A stretch of DNA of 64,000 nucleotides from Megamerina dolium. Lineage: Eukaryota > Arthropoda > Insecta > Diptera > Megamerinidae. The notes beneath the pieces are model-generated. The model worked only from the letters and a program-made list of their open reading frames with translations. It ran no database searches and had not been told where the DNA came from. Positions 46,925 through 60,000 of the stretch are shown here, piece by piece. Location of the stretch: positions 54,222,508 to 54,286,507 of the forward strand of contig OY978528.1 of the NCBI GenBank assembly GCA_963854835.1, written 5' to 3'. Both the position numbers and the translations under genes were made by a program. The first letter of the stretch is position 1. The number at the start of each line of letters is the position of its first letter.

Positions 46925-48598
46925 GTCGGCTGGGGCCGATCAAATTATACCCTGCATATGTAGGTACATATATATATATATAAAATTTACTCGAATATCC
47001 ATCTTCCACTTTTTGAGAAACAATTTTTGCATATGATACAAATTTACACACGAAATATAATTGACTTTGTATGTTATGAGGGTTCTAAAAGGGATAATTT
47101 AAAGGAGGTTTTTAAGATAATTCCGGGGCTTAGTATGGGAGCTATACAAAAAGTGGGCGTGGCTTACCTCTTTCTTGTAAATCCAATAAATTTTTCAATA
47201 TTAATCCACACCTTAAATTTCTTTGTCCTACGTTGAATAGTTCGTAAGTTATAGCGGTTTAAATTTTTTAAAATTTTCGCAACTTTGTATGGTAGCCCCA
47301 TTAAGAAGTGGGCGTGGCATGTTGAGTTTTTGCCAGATTATGTACAACTACTATATTAACATAAGTATTAATTATGATCGTTCTAGGCAGAAGATTGCAG
47401 AAGCTGCAGCTATTTCAATTTAAAAGAAATTCCGTCATTTTGTATGGGGCTACTATAAACAGTGGGCGTGGCGAGTCCATTTCCTGTGAGTCTTGTTGCT
47501 CTTACAATACTAATCCATATCTTAAATCTGGTTGTTCTACGCTGAATAATTTGCAAGTTTTGATGGTTAACATAATTTTTCCGCAACTTTGTATGGGAAC
47601 CCCAAGAAAGAGTGGGCGTGGTACACCGATTTTTTGCCAGATTATTTTCGACTACCATATAAATCTAAGTGTCAATTATGGTTACTCTAGATAGAAGATT
47701 GCCGTAGTTGCAGCTATTTCAATTTAAATGAAATTCAATCATTTTGTATTGGAGCTACCATAAATAATAGGCGTGGCTTGCTTGTTAACCTGAGTATCCT
47801 TATAATACTAATCCATAGCTTAAATAGGTTTTCCTACGACGAATAGTTCATAAGTCAGGGCGGTTTTAACCTTTTTTAAATTTCCGCAACTTTGTATGGG
47901 AGACCCAATAAGAAGTGGGCGTGGTACGCTGATTTTTTGCCAGATTATTTCCGACTACGATATTAATCTAAGTCTTGTTGCTCTTACAATACTAATCCAT
48001 ATCTTAAATCTGGTTGTTCTACACTGAATAATTTGCAAGTTATGATGGTAAACATTTTTTTTTAATTTCCGCAACTTTGTATGGGAACCCCAATAAAGAG
48101 TGGGCGTGGCACACCGATTTTTTGCCAGATTATTTTCGACTACCATAGTAATCTAAGTGCCAATTATGGATAATCTAAATAAATAAAGTACATACGCTTT
48201 GTATGGGAGCTACTATAAAAAGTAGGCGTGGCTCGCCCATTTCTGGCAAAGTTATGTAGTAGTATAATGTGACTCTATGTGCCAAATATTGTTGTCCCAG
48301 GTGGTATATTAAGTGAGTTATAGCAAGTTAAAGATTTTGAAAATTTCGAGGTTAGTCGCTTTGAATGCTTGGTGTGGGCGTGGCTATTGACTGATCATGC
48401 CCAATATCAATCCCCTCCGTACCCTTGGATCAAAGGTTACTTATGCCAAATTTCGTCAATATGCTCAATATTTGCTCAAGTTATCGTGCGCTGATCACGA
48501 ATATATATCCATATCTATATCTCCGGAGATTCCTTCAAGTGGTCACAAACATCTGACCGAAATGAATATACCTTGCATATTGCATTATGCAGGGTATA
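46925..48598. mobile_element. Interspersed repeat with terminal inverted repeats and internal units of about 150 bp, copy 1
   Basis: The left end holds GGCTGGGGCCGATC and then ATTATACCCTGCATA (46944-46958). The right end holds TATGCAGGGTATA (48586-48598), the inverted match of TATACCCTGCATA. Inside, nine GTGGGCGTGG-type motifs occur at about 47152, 47308, 47461, 47611, 47769, 47915, 48100, 48224 and 48372. Most are preceded by TTTGTATGGGAGC or a close variant. Two alternating unit types are visible, one with a TTTTTTGCCAGATTATTT block and one with a CTTACAATACTAATCC block. There is no transposase, so it would be non-autonomous. I cannot name the class. Confidence 0.75.
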
Positions 48599-48601
48599 AA
48601 A

Positions 48602-48665
48602 ATGGGTGCCGTGGTACAGATTTTTCTTTTGAATGGAACCCACCTATCGGCAATCAAATTGTTTT
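48602..48665 (+). mobile_element. tRNA-derived SINE, copy 8, degenerate 5' part
   Basis: GGGTGCCGTGGTACAG, then TTTCTTTTGAATGGAACCCA and CCTATCGGCAATCAAATTG, matches the SINE head and first body segment with internal deletions. It directly abuts the right end of the repeat at 46925-48598. Confidence 0.5.
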
Positions 48666-51600
48666 CCATCTCGGTGGAAAATTTGCATTCTTGCGACATT
48701 CCGTATCGTCAAAAATGTGGATTTTAGTGAGGTGAAATTTCAAATAGTAATGTATTGAAAGGAAACCTACTATTTTTCTAATATTTTTCTTGCACATGTT
48801 GCGCAGTTCTCCATTGTTGGTGAATGGCTTATTAAACTTTTGGCATGGCGAAGTTTTTGTATCCCTTCCCAGTAGGATACTCTGAGACTATGCTCTCATT
48901 TATTCGCCCAGCTGATACCATAGTATGGATCTGAGCCTCCTTTCTCCTAACTTAATAATATCTATTTTTACATAGTATAACCAATATTAAAACACTATTG
49001 AATTTTCAATTGCAAATACATATACATTTCCTCTCCTCTCCATAATGCCTAATAACAAAATTATAATAATATAATAATAAAACAGAACACTAATGAAAAG
49101 CGGAAAAAACAAAGATGTTTTTTTTTATTTGTAAACGTCTTATTTTCTGTTTTCAAAATTATTTATTAGACCATATGTTTTGATATGAAATAAATAAATA
49201 AATAATTATCTAATATGTGTGAAAGAAAAATATATAAAGTAAAGTGAATATTTCATTCAACACTTAAGTAAATCTTTGAAAAGAACACAACAAAAAATTA
49301 TCAAAAGATTATATTTTTTAATTCAGCGACGCCACAAATTTTCAACGAGCTACAACTAGTAAGAATAGACGATATTTGCCCACAACAGAAGTGATGTCAA
49401 ATGTTATTAACAGCAGTGTTAACAGCATGCATGTTAACAGCAGGCTGCCTCCCACATTCAATACTGAATGTTTCAAAGGATATTGATTGGAGATGACAAT
49501 AAAAAAATAAAAAAAATTTATATAAAAATTTTAAATATCATGTTTTATTTGCGCATTTTAATACAGACCAAAAATATTTGATTTTATTAAATACTAAAGA
49601 AAAATAAAAAAATTAAAAATTCCATCAGTAGATAGAATAACAGAAATTTCTTTGCAAAATTATATGACGCCGAAATATATGAGAATTTCATAGTATTTTA
49701 TATACAATACTCGGAATATACATATGCTTATATCCATGTATTTACATATTATACATTTGTTGTGACCAGTAATAATAATACGTATATATAAATTGAAAAA
49801 CGCCACTGTGAGTCATAAACTATGTACATATGTATGTATGTATGTATGCATATATATATATATGTTTATGCATATGAATACCTATATATGTATTTTGTTT
49901 CTGTGCATAGTCCGTTGCTATAAATTTTTTCATAATCTTCGTTGTCGATGCCCGAATTTTGTGTATGACTCAATATGATGAGTGAGTGCGTTGGATACAA
50001 AATTCTTTCTGTTTTGATTTGTTCAAAAGATATATACATATTTTATCGTCGGCGTTGTTGTTGTGATTTTTCTATTTTCAGAAATTCTTTCAAAATAATC
50101 ATGTTTAATATTAGAATACAACACAAGAAACACATTCGTGTGTTTACATTGTTTTATTGAACTTTACATTTGACATTCGAAAATTCGTGTATTTTATTTT
50201 GTTTTTGTTTTGTTTTTTTTTTAAATTTATTTTGGCAACTATTAATGGACTCGTTGCGTTCTTTAACGCTTTCATATTGTTTTGATATTTTGTTTTTTTT
50301 TTTCTATCATGGAAATGTATGTGTATGAGTGGGTTAAAATATCATATTTGCTCATATATTTGTATTTATTAACTACATGCATGTACATTTTCATATGCGT
50401 GTACATATATACGTATGAAGGTGAAGTTCATGTGAATGCTATGCGACAATGAAAATTGTTTACATCGTTGCATATGAATGTGTATTTTGGCAAGAGCCAT
50501 CTACCACAACTATCAATAACTTTGGGTGGTTCACGGTATGAAAATGAAGGTCATATTTATGTATGTGTCCATAAGAATGGAAATTTCATGGAAGCTATAT
50601 CAACAAAATATATTGTATAAAATACATTTTACGCTCAATTCAGCTGTATAATGTTCATTAGTTAGAGCGCCGGCAAGGCAATCAATTGGAATGGAAACAT
50701 TGAGCATACTAAATAAATAACTACTGTTGGATGGTAGATGGTATATAAGGTACACATACTTATTTAGTAGATTCTACGACGAGTAGATGACCACGCAGTG
50801 CGTACGTATTTACATATTTAAACAAGATAATTCAATAAATTTAGTTGAGTTTATCTCAATTCGATCGTGATTGATTGGACTCTTATGTAAACGAGTATAA
50901 TTTTATATAATTTTTGTACGTTTGGGATGGTGGAAAAAATGTATTTTCCTCTGGTAAAATGCAAATGCCTATACGCCATATATAGATACTTAGTATCAAT
51001 ACAAGTGTAAATAATGGAACAGCGCGTCTCTGAGTAAATCTAATTCATTTCATTTCATTTATTATAACAGTCTATGGAAAAAAAACTCCTTACAGACTAG
51101 AAAATATTATTAAAATAACTTAATCAAAAATAAAATTCAACAGTTAAACGAATAAATATAATTACAAAGCATTATATAGCAAAGCCACTTTTTAGATTAA
51201 ACGACAAATGGTTATTATTGCATCAGATGAGAACATTATTTAGATCAGACTGCAAAGCGGTAGAATCAAAAAAATGTTTATGCAAGATACATTTTTTCAT
51301 TTCCACTCATGCGAACATGACTTTTTGAAAATCAAAATGTCAGCATTTACAGAAGATATAAACGGTCATTGTTTCAATTCAATTCGATCAATGAGTAATC
51401 GATCGAAAGAAAATAGATTTGTCTCTTTGGCGTAAACATGTGACGTGATGTTTGCGATGTGGTCTGTATAATACTTGATATGCAGAAGTGTCTATGTGTA
51501 TTGTTGTTTTTTTTTTTAATTTGTGTGTGTGTATGTATACCTCACTCACTAGCATTGCTATTGACATAGGCTAAGATGTTTGGTTTACCTACCTGAGTAT

Positions 51601-54548
51601 TTATGCAAACAACTATTTATGATTTTTGTTTATTCTTGCTCGTTTTTATTGGCTACTATGTTTGTATATATATACAATATACATATATTTATTATACTGG
51701 CAGCTACTATACTCTGTATTGTTAGGTTTACTGCATATGAACAAAATATTTTAATTATTAGTCATTAAAAGTGCTGTTTAAGAAAGTCGAATTGTCATTA
51801 TTAACATTTGTTGGTCAAAAATTGAAAATGAAAACTAAGTAATATGTCAACGACAGAAAATAAATTAAGAACTAAAATTGAAAATATTCCAATTAAAAAA
51901 AAAATTGCATAAATTGTGAAAATGTGAAATAGAAATTTCCTGTTTTTTTTTAGTATTTATTTTTAGTTAAATTCATGTATCGTATATATGTACATATATA
52001 TACACATACATATTATGGTATTTATATGTACTAATATGTGTGTCTATGTGAAGAAAAAAAAAGTGAAATTTCGCAGTAGCAATTATGAAAACGAAATATT
52101 TGCGACATTTACGTGTTTATTTATTTTTATATTCGACAAAATTTTTTGTTTTTCTTAATTTTATTTTATAATTCTTTTTTCTGTCGTTTTGTTTTGTTTT
52201 TTTTCGTTATCTTTCTCGTCATTATTATCATACGATTATCATCTTTTTCATTATTATCATGATCATGATCATTATTATTTCCATTATAATTTATGTGGAC
52301 TTAAGCAGTATATACCTCTACTTATACAATGTATTTTATTTCGGAACGTCTCAAGGACTTTTAAAAAATTTTCAAGTTTAATTGTCAATAAATTTTCTGT
52401 GTGGACCGTTTGTTGTTGTTGTTGTATATTCTCATAAAATAAAATTTAAAAGAAAAAAATGAAATAAATAAACAATTATGAGATAATTGCGCTTAAATTT
52501 CTCAAATGTATACGTGTAAGAATATGTGATTGTACCTGTTTGAGTGTAATATTGTCGCTTTTAAGAGAATACAATTAATGTTAAATGTTATCATAAAATT
52601 TTTATATGATTGCCTCATTTAAACTTAATGTGCTACACATAAAATATTGTTTTGTCAAAGACTTATACTTACCATACTACATACATTCAAAGGAATGCAA
52701 TTGTAATGCTTGTTTTTACATATTCATTTAATTACATTAATATTTTTTTTTTTTTTTATAAATTTCACGTGATTAGAAATGTTGTAAGAGAGTATAAAGA
52801 ACACTTGTATGTAAATAATTTGAAAAACACAAAAAATATAATTTAAATAAATCTTAAATATAAACATGTATGCTTACAAGCTTATAAGCCATAAAAGAAA
52901 ACATGCAAATTTCATTTCTTATACAATTAATAAGCAATAAATTATTATGTTGCCATTTGGTCCAATTAATTTTATAATTTAGTTTATAATAAAAAACACA
53001 TCAATTTAATAAAAAATATTTTATCTGAAAGTATACAATGAATTTTGCTCAGCTAGCATATTTTGAAAAGTAAAATGTGGCTTTCATTCCGAAGTCAATA
53101 ATTAAGTTTTAAAAGTTAAAGGTAATTTTTTTTATGTATTAAGACGTCTAAAAGAATGTTTTTTCCACATCAAAGCAAATATATGTGACATTTTTATTAT
53201 ATGTTATATTAATATTATATTATGCTGTTATTTTTAAGTCACAAAAAATTTTGCGAAATAGTCAGAATATCAGTTTAAGTAGAGATTACAAAATCGAAAC
53301 AAGTTTAATGTAACAATTTTTTGTTACCAAAATTTCAGAATATACCCATAAAAACAAATAAAGGCAATCAAATTTCTTGACGAAAAAATTATTATTCTTA
53401 AATGTGCTCAAATGTCGCATTAAAATAACAGCAATATTGCTCTATAATTACGATAGACCACTTTTAGTATTCAGAATCGACCAATTCATATGAAAACCTT
53501 ATGTGTGAATTTAATGCGTTTAGCAAGACTAATAGAAAACCTATGAATGAATAACACCTTGATTAAAAAGTTCCCGGAATACCCACCGTGTGGCACTCCC
53601 ATCGTTCCAATTTGAGTTCTGTGTTTCTTTTTTTGTTAAGTTGGTACATTTTTTCTTGATATTCACTCTAAATCTTAGCTTGACATTTGCAAAAGTTACA
53701 AAAAACAGAACTCAAGGTGGATAAAGGTGGTATGTGCAACTTTTAATCATCTGCAGGGCATTATTTAAAAAATAAATTAATATTTCAGTGAATATTTAAT
53801 GATAATAAAACTATTTCTTATACCAAACGTATGTAAGATTCATAGATCAATTGCCTTTAAGTAGAAACTTATGCTCAATATCAAAAATACTATATCGAAT
53901 GTTATGCTTGTAACCTGTATAAATAAATATATGCATACATTTATGCATTTAGAAAACTTGTATAGATTAGTCAAACTTTGACTTTGTCATAATATTATTA
54001 CTGGCAAATATTGTTCTGTTGTTGTTGTTGATTTACTTATTCTAAATCAAATTTGAAAGTACTGAATAAATAAATTCAGCATAAATGCAATCAATAAGTA
54101 TATGTATAGGGTATATGGAAATGAAATATCTATACATTGTATATTACGGTTTCTTATTATACATACATATATTTGTATATGCTTCGAGTTATTTAATAAA
54201 TTCATACATTTGTTTATACTAACTAACTTATAAAGCAATGAATGTAACATAATGAGAAATATGTATGTAAGTATTTCGTGTACATAATATACGGCGAAAA
54301 GCAATAATGTTGATTGACAAGACTGTGTGTTTATACAATCATATATTACAAAATATCATCACGTCGTCGGTGTTTATATAAACAATAATTCCTTTGACAT
54401 GCTATGAGCGACAGGTTTCATCTGTGATTCGTTTGTATTCATATATGGTGTTATTATTATTATTATTACATTTGCAATCGTGACGAAAAATATTTCCTTG
54501 CACCTCGAGCCACGGAACTATTGAATTTTCTATAGAAATTATACTTCC
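48666..54548. other. AT-rich non-coding stretch
   Basis: About 5.9 kb without a supportable gene. It holds ATGT repeats (49829-49848) and long poly-T runs near 50213, 51510 and 52746. Open frames here are Phe/Tyr/Ile-rich readings of AT-rich DNA. Confidence 0.4.
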
Positions 54549-54669
54549 AAGGGCCATTTTCATAGTAGCAAGTTAACTCATAGAATAGAGTTAACTATCA
54601 GTTTTGCTACTGAAAACTATGAGTTAACTCTATTCTATGAGTTAACTTGGTACTGTGAAAATGGCCCTT
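54549..54669. mobile_element. Foldback MITE of about 121 bp
   Basis: Nearly the whole segment is an inverted repeat. The left arm starts AAGGGCCATTTTCATAGTAG; the right arm ends GAAAATGGCCCTT. Both arms hold AGTTAACTCATAGAATAGAG and its inverse. The loop is about 20 bp. The transcript or single strand would form a long hairpin with a few mismatches. No coding capacity; superfamily unknown. Confidence 0.82.
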
Positions 54670-54969
54670 AATAAATATTTTACAATATATATATACATAT
54701 AAATTTAAATTCTAATTTAAAAAATATAAGCAAAATAGCAACAATGTTGATTGAATCGATTACATTTATTTTTCGTTTATTTGCAGAAAGCAGCTCATGG
54801 TTGAATTTGAAACAGCATTAAAAAACATTGCAATCACAACAATAATTATTTAATCCTATTACACCACACATATTCTGTATGGTTGATTAAATAGCAATCA
54901 TATTCAAATATAATCGAAAACCTTACTCTTGATACAAAACATTTTTACGCATTAGTTATTATTAAACAA

Positions 54970-55240
54970 CCACTGTGAAGAACATACTTTTGTATGAGAG
55001 GTAGGCTTGGTTTTCATCTTCGTTTTCATCAGTCCATTTTCAAATTAGTCCATTCATTAACAAATTTTATCATACGTATGTACCGAGTTTCAGCTTCATA
55101 AATGTATATTTTCGTAAATAAAATGTGAAAGCATACATACGGGAGTAATATTTTGTATGGGAGATAGGCACGGTTTTTGTCCAATTCAACTCATTTTTGA
55201 ATATGTCTATAATATAGCAAATGTAATCGTATATTTCAAA
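54970..55240 (+). repeat. Dispersed repeat, two TTTTGTATG units
   Basis: Units with ACTTTTGTATGAGAGGTAGG (54987) and TTTTGTATGGGAGATAGG (55152) each precede a GGTTTT(C/T) segment, with AAAATGTGAAA between. This is the same family as 43601-44190. It ends in a poly-A and AAT-rich tract just before the larger repeat at 55285. Confidence 0.6.
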
Positions 55241-55284
55241 AAAAAAAAAAAAATAATAATAATAATAAAAAAAAATCTCCTTAC

Positions 55285-56850
55285 AGTCGGCTGGGGCCGA
55301 CCAAACTATACCCTGCATATGTAGATTTATATATAAAAAGTTTACTCGAATATCCAACTTTTCTTTTATTTCCACTTTTCGAGAAACAATTTTTGCATAT
55401 ACTACTAATTTACACCCGAAATATGGTTGACTTTGACAAAGTAAAAGGATTTTAAGATAATTCCGAGGCTTAGTATGGGAGCTATATAAAAAGTGGGCGT
55501 GGCTTACCACTTTCTAGTAAATCCAATTAATTTTTCAATGTTAATCCACACCTTAAATTTGGTGTCCTACGTTGAATAGTTTCTAAGTTATGGTGGTTAA
55601 CATTTTTGTTTAATTTCCTCAACTTTGTATGGGAGCCCCAATAAGAAGTGGGCGTGGTACGCTGATTTTTCGCCAGATTATTTCCGACTACGATAATAAT
55701 TTAAGTGTCAATTATGGTTATTGTAGACATAAGATTGCCTAAGTTACAGCTGTTTCAATTTAAAATTTCTATGGGGGCTACGATAAACACTGGGCATGGT
55801 GCGCCCATTTTCTGTGAGCCTAGTTGCTCGTACAATACTAATCCATACCCAAAGTCTCGTTGTCCTAGGCTAAATGGTTTGTAAGCTATGGAGCTTAAAA
55901 TTTTAGTTTAATTCACTCGACTTTGTATGGGAGACCCATGAAGGAGTGGGCGTGGCACACTGATTTTCTGCCAGATTTTTGCCGACTACGATATTAATCT
56001 AAGTGTCAATTATGGTTATTCTAGACAGAAGATTGCCGAAGTTACAGCTGTTTCAATTTAAAATTTGTATGGGGGCTACGATAGACACTGGGCGTGGTGC
56101 GCCCATTTTCTGTGAGCCTAGTTGCTCGTACAATACTAATCCACACCTTAAATCTCGTTATTCTACGCTGAATAGTTTGCAAGTTATAACCGGTAACATT
56201 TTTTTTAATTTCCGCAACTTTGTATGGGAGACCCAAAAAGGAGTGGGCGTGGCACATTGATTTTCTGCCATATTATTTCTGACTGCCGTGTTAATCTAAG
56301 TGTCAATTATGGTTATTCTAGACAGAAGATTGTAGAAGTTACAGTAGTTTCAATTTAAAAGAAGTACAGACACTTTGTATGGGAGCTACGCTAGAAAGTA
56401 GGCGTGGCTCACCCACTTTTGGCGAGGTTATATAGTAGTATAATATAACTCTATGTGCAAAATATTTTTGTCCGAAGTGGTATATTATGTGAGTTATAGC
56501 AAGTTAAAGATTTTGAAAATTTCGAGGTTAGTCGCTTTGAATGCTTGGTGTGGGCGTGGTTATTGACCGATCATGCCCAATATCAATCCCCTCCATACCC
56601 TTGGATCATAGATTACTTATGCCAAATTTCATCGAAATAGCTCAATATTTACTCAAGTTATCGTGCGAACCAGCCAGGTGACAGACAGACGGACGGACGG
56701 ACGGACGGACGGACATCGTTAAATCGAAAATTTAATCGACGCTGATCACGAATATATATCCATGTCTATATCTCTGGAGATTCCTTCAAGTGGACACCAA
56801 CATCTGACCGAAATGAATATACCATGCATATTGCATTATGCAGGGTATAA
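55285..56850. mobile_element. Interspersed repeat with terminal inverted repeats and internal units of about 150 bp, copy 2
   Basis: Same layout and orientation as 46925-48598. The left end is GTCGGCTGGGGCCGACC and TATACCCTGCATA (55307-55319); the right end is TATGCAGGGTATA (56837-56849). GTGGGCGTGG-type motifs lie at about 55493, 55648, 55790, 55946, 56088, 56242, 56397 and 56551, spaced 142-156 bp. This copy also holds a GACAGACAGACGGACGG tract (56681-56714), absent from copy 1, which has a deletion there. No coding sequence. Confidence 0.75.
56681..56714. repeat. ACGG tetranucleotide array within the repeat
   Basis: ACAG units followed by about six ACGG units, near the right end of the element at 55285-56850. 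Its GC content is conspicuous in an AT-rich window. Confidence 0.9.
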
Positions 56851-56851
56851 T

Positions 56852-57060
56852 AAAGAAATAAATAAATATGTGGCACTTAAAGCCCCGAAGGGATCTTTGG
56901 CCGAGCTTCTCTTCCATTACTGTTGTGCGTGTTAAAATCTGGACAGTATTGGAAGGGACCTACTTATTTTCCAGCGCTTTGTCACAGAGTTCTTTTAGAA
57001 GCTTTTTCATGGTAAATTGTTACTGACGGAAGAATTGCCAATTACTTGCCGACAGGTGGA
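56852..57060 (-). mobile_element. tRNA-derived SINE, copy 7, 5'-truncated and inverted
   Basis: Read on the minus strand it carries the body from CCACCTGTCGGCAAGTAATT through AAAAGCTTCTAAAAGAACTC. The end is GGGGCTTTAAGTGCCACATA with a TTTATTTATTT tail. The tRNA-like head and a middle segment around the CTGCCGTTCGG motif are missing. It abuts the right end of the repeat copy at 55285-56850. Confidence 0.78.
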
Positions 57061-60000
57061 TAATGTTCGCAATACATATATATATACACAAATTTTGTTG
57101 CATAGAAAAAACAGGTAGACAGGAAAAACAGATACTGAGATGGAATCAAACACATTATTGTAGTAAAAAGAAGGTAAAATCGACATCGATTCGTTACACC
57201 AATAAATCTATTCAATGACACATGCTCACAATAAAATCATTCACAGAATTGAATTGAATTTAAGCCATAAAAGTACAACAAATCAGACAACAAAACCGGC
57301 AAGCAATACCAATGCGAGTATGAGTTTGTACAAAAATATTGAGAAAATGAAAATATTTTATAATAATGGCAATATTATATTTTATGGCAATACCAGTACT
57401 AACATAGCACAGTACACACATAGATCTGATATACAATATATGTAATAAAACCTTGACCATGACAATCGTTAGTTGCAATCAAAAAACAATGAATACAGTG
57501 AGCTGAATGAATGAAAGAGAATGAAAAATAAATATAAACTAAAAAATAAAAACATGCAAAAAAAAAATTAAAACAGAAAAATGAAAAAGTGAAAGATATG
57601 GCAAACAAAAATAAATATAACCATGACCATTATCACTTTACCATGTGGGCAAAATATACGCATGCTTACACAAATAAACACTCAGATAGCACATATACTA
57701 CACATTACACTGTAAACGAGAAGCAGTTGAAAGTAATGGCCAATGGCAAGATAACTACTAATTTTGCAGCATCCGTAGCAGCAGTTATTTATGTACGCAG
57801 CGTACATATGCATATTGCTTGCGGATAATTTTTCATTTAAGTTTTTGCTGCTACTGTCGGAAGCAAAAGGAAAAAACTATTTCGGTGACGTTTTTCTAGT
57901 CTTTTTTTTTTTTCCTTTCCACTCATTCATATTCACATTCACTTAAGTACTAAGTAAGGACTTTCGTGTTCATATCGTTTATGCGTTCAGTTAAAAATGT
58001 TGGTATTTTCAAATGATGACAGTAAAAAACAAAAAAACAAAAAAAAAAAAAAAAGAGGCAGGATTATTTCATTGCTTTTCTTTTGCATTAGCGCTTTTTG
58101 GCTAAACTTTTACTTTTGAAGGACATTTATTTTTTCTTCTGATAATGACAAAGACAATTCATAGCATTTAAATTGAATAATACAATATCATACAATATCA
58201 TATATGCTTGATATACACAGCATGTGGCTCTTAGGATAAAATATGATTTGACTATCACCACCATCAACACCACCATCATTATCCAGCAAGTTATCCTTGC
58301 ACATAAATGCCTTGGGTACTTTGAATATTTTGTGCAATATTTTGTTTATAATATACGGAAAAACAATGACAACTATTGTCATCTGTTATATAAATATCAA
58401 ATCATAAGGATGTTGTGAAATATTTCCTTGCATATTTTGAGGCTGATATGAAATACCATAAATATAGATGTAATAACTTGTGGTATTTCCCAATTACTTT
58501 GGTTAGAGATTGAGCAATTAAATAAAATAATGTTTACATATAATAGTTGCACAATAAATACATAAAGAAAAGGGTATTCTTTATGGTGAATGGCGAAAAT
58601 ATTTCATAAACAGTTGTTGAATGAATGATAATCTTATGTAAGATAGTCGTGATTATGTCATTATTATGTGCATTTGATGAACGACATTGACCAAAGTATG
58701 TGTAGAGCTCGCATCTTATATAAGTTATTGTCTAACGGCAATTCCCATAGATAATAAACGATACACACAGGAGAGAATATATCTGGTTTTGGCGCTCTAT
58801 CGAGATATATTCGATTAAGTCTACCTTGTGTTTACAGTCTGCCAAAATAATATCATTTCGATAAATTTGTTTCCATTTTATTTCAATTCGAAACTATGAT
58901 ACCATAAAAAACATCCTTTGCATGTACTTAACGACCACATCAATTACTACTGCAGTACTGCAGTGCTGCATATACATTTCTATGCCATTCTGGTGATCTT
59001 TGTTTCATTATCGTACATATAATATCTTATATAATTTGGGAATAAAAAAATTATCTTATTGGACGTACATATAGACGACAGACGACAGATGATAGAATTG
59101 AGTAGGGTATATCGGAAGGAACCGAATGAACAAGAGACATGTTTAAATTGAAATTAAAGGAAATTAAAATTATTTTCTCCCTCGGGTTCTTTGTTCATTC
59201 TTCATACATATAGTGTATAGTCTAAATGAAAAGGAAATGAATGACAATTGTCTAAAATAACAAACGAATCAAAAGATGGATAGTACAAGTGTAATTTTAT
59301 TTAAGTGTACCATTTAGGACAATTTAAAATATTATTTTCTATATTATTTATTAAATTTCTTATCGTCATAATATTTGTGTATTTTGAAATATGAAATATT
59401 TCAATTTAATATAAGATTAACTCGACATATTCAAGCATATAAATTGCTCTTATTTTTTAGCGAAATAATTTTTTAAAAATACTTGTCACAAACAACTGTG
59501 AATTAGAGTAAATTTTTGCCGTCACTCATTATCTTCATCATCATGTACGATGAATACATATTATGCAGACACTTAGTAAGCTTGGTTACATCTGTGCCAC
59601 ATTAAAATTTCGTATTCAAAAAATTAACATTAAGTATTAATATTGATCCGTTTATGGGTCATTTCACTTTATATGAATATTTGTTTGTTTGTTTTTTTTT
59701 CGTTTGTCAGAATGCTTTTTATGCCACTTGCTTATGTACAAATACATTTATAAATACATAAATCAAAGTATACATTTAGGCGTTTTCAAAAAATATATTA
59801 TACATATATCTTTATTAGATAGATGTATCATCCATATGGTAACATTTAAATGTATGGGTATGTACATTCAATTTATTTAGATTCAATGCAAAAGAAAAAA
59901 CATTAATAATAATAATAAAATAATAGATCGGCCAATGTTTTTATAAATTAAACCAAATACTTCCAAGTCTTGCAATTTAAGGATTTAGGTATTTGAAAAA

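Noticed and set aside
47150..48380. Regularly spaced motifs suggestive of a CRISPR-like array
   Set aside because: Units are about 150 bp and similar throughout, with no short-repeat and unique-spacer pattern, in an insect-like genome.
58188..58382. Coding-like minus-strand stretch with acidic and Gly residues
   Set aside because: No adequate acceptor upstream; the acidic-Gly part comes from a CACCATCA-type simple repeat.
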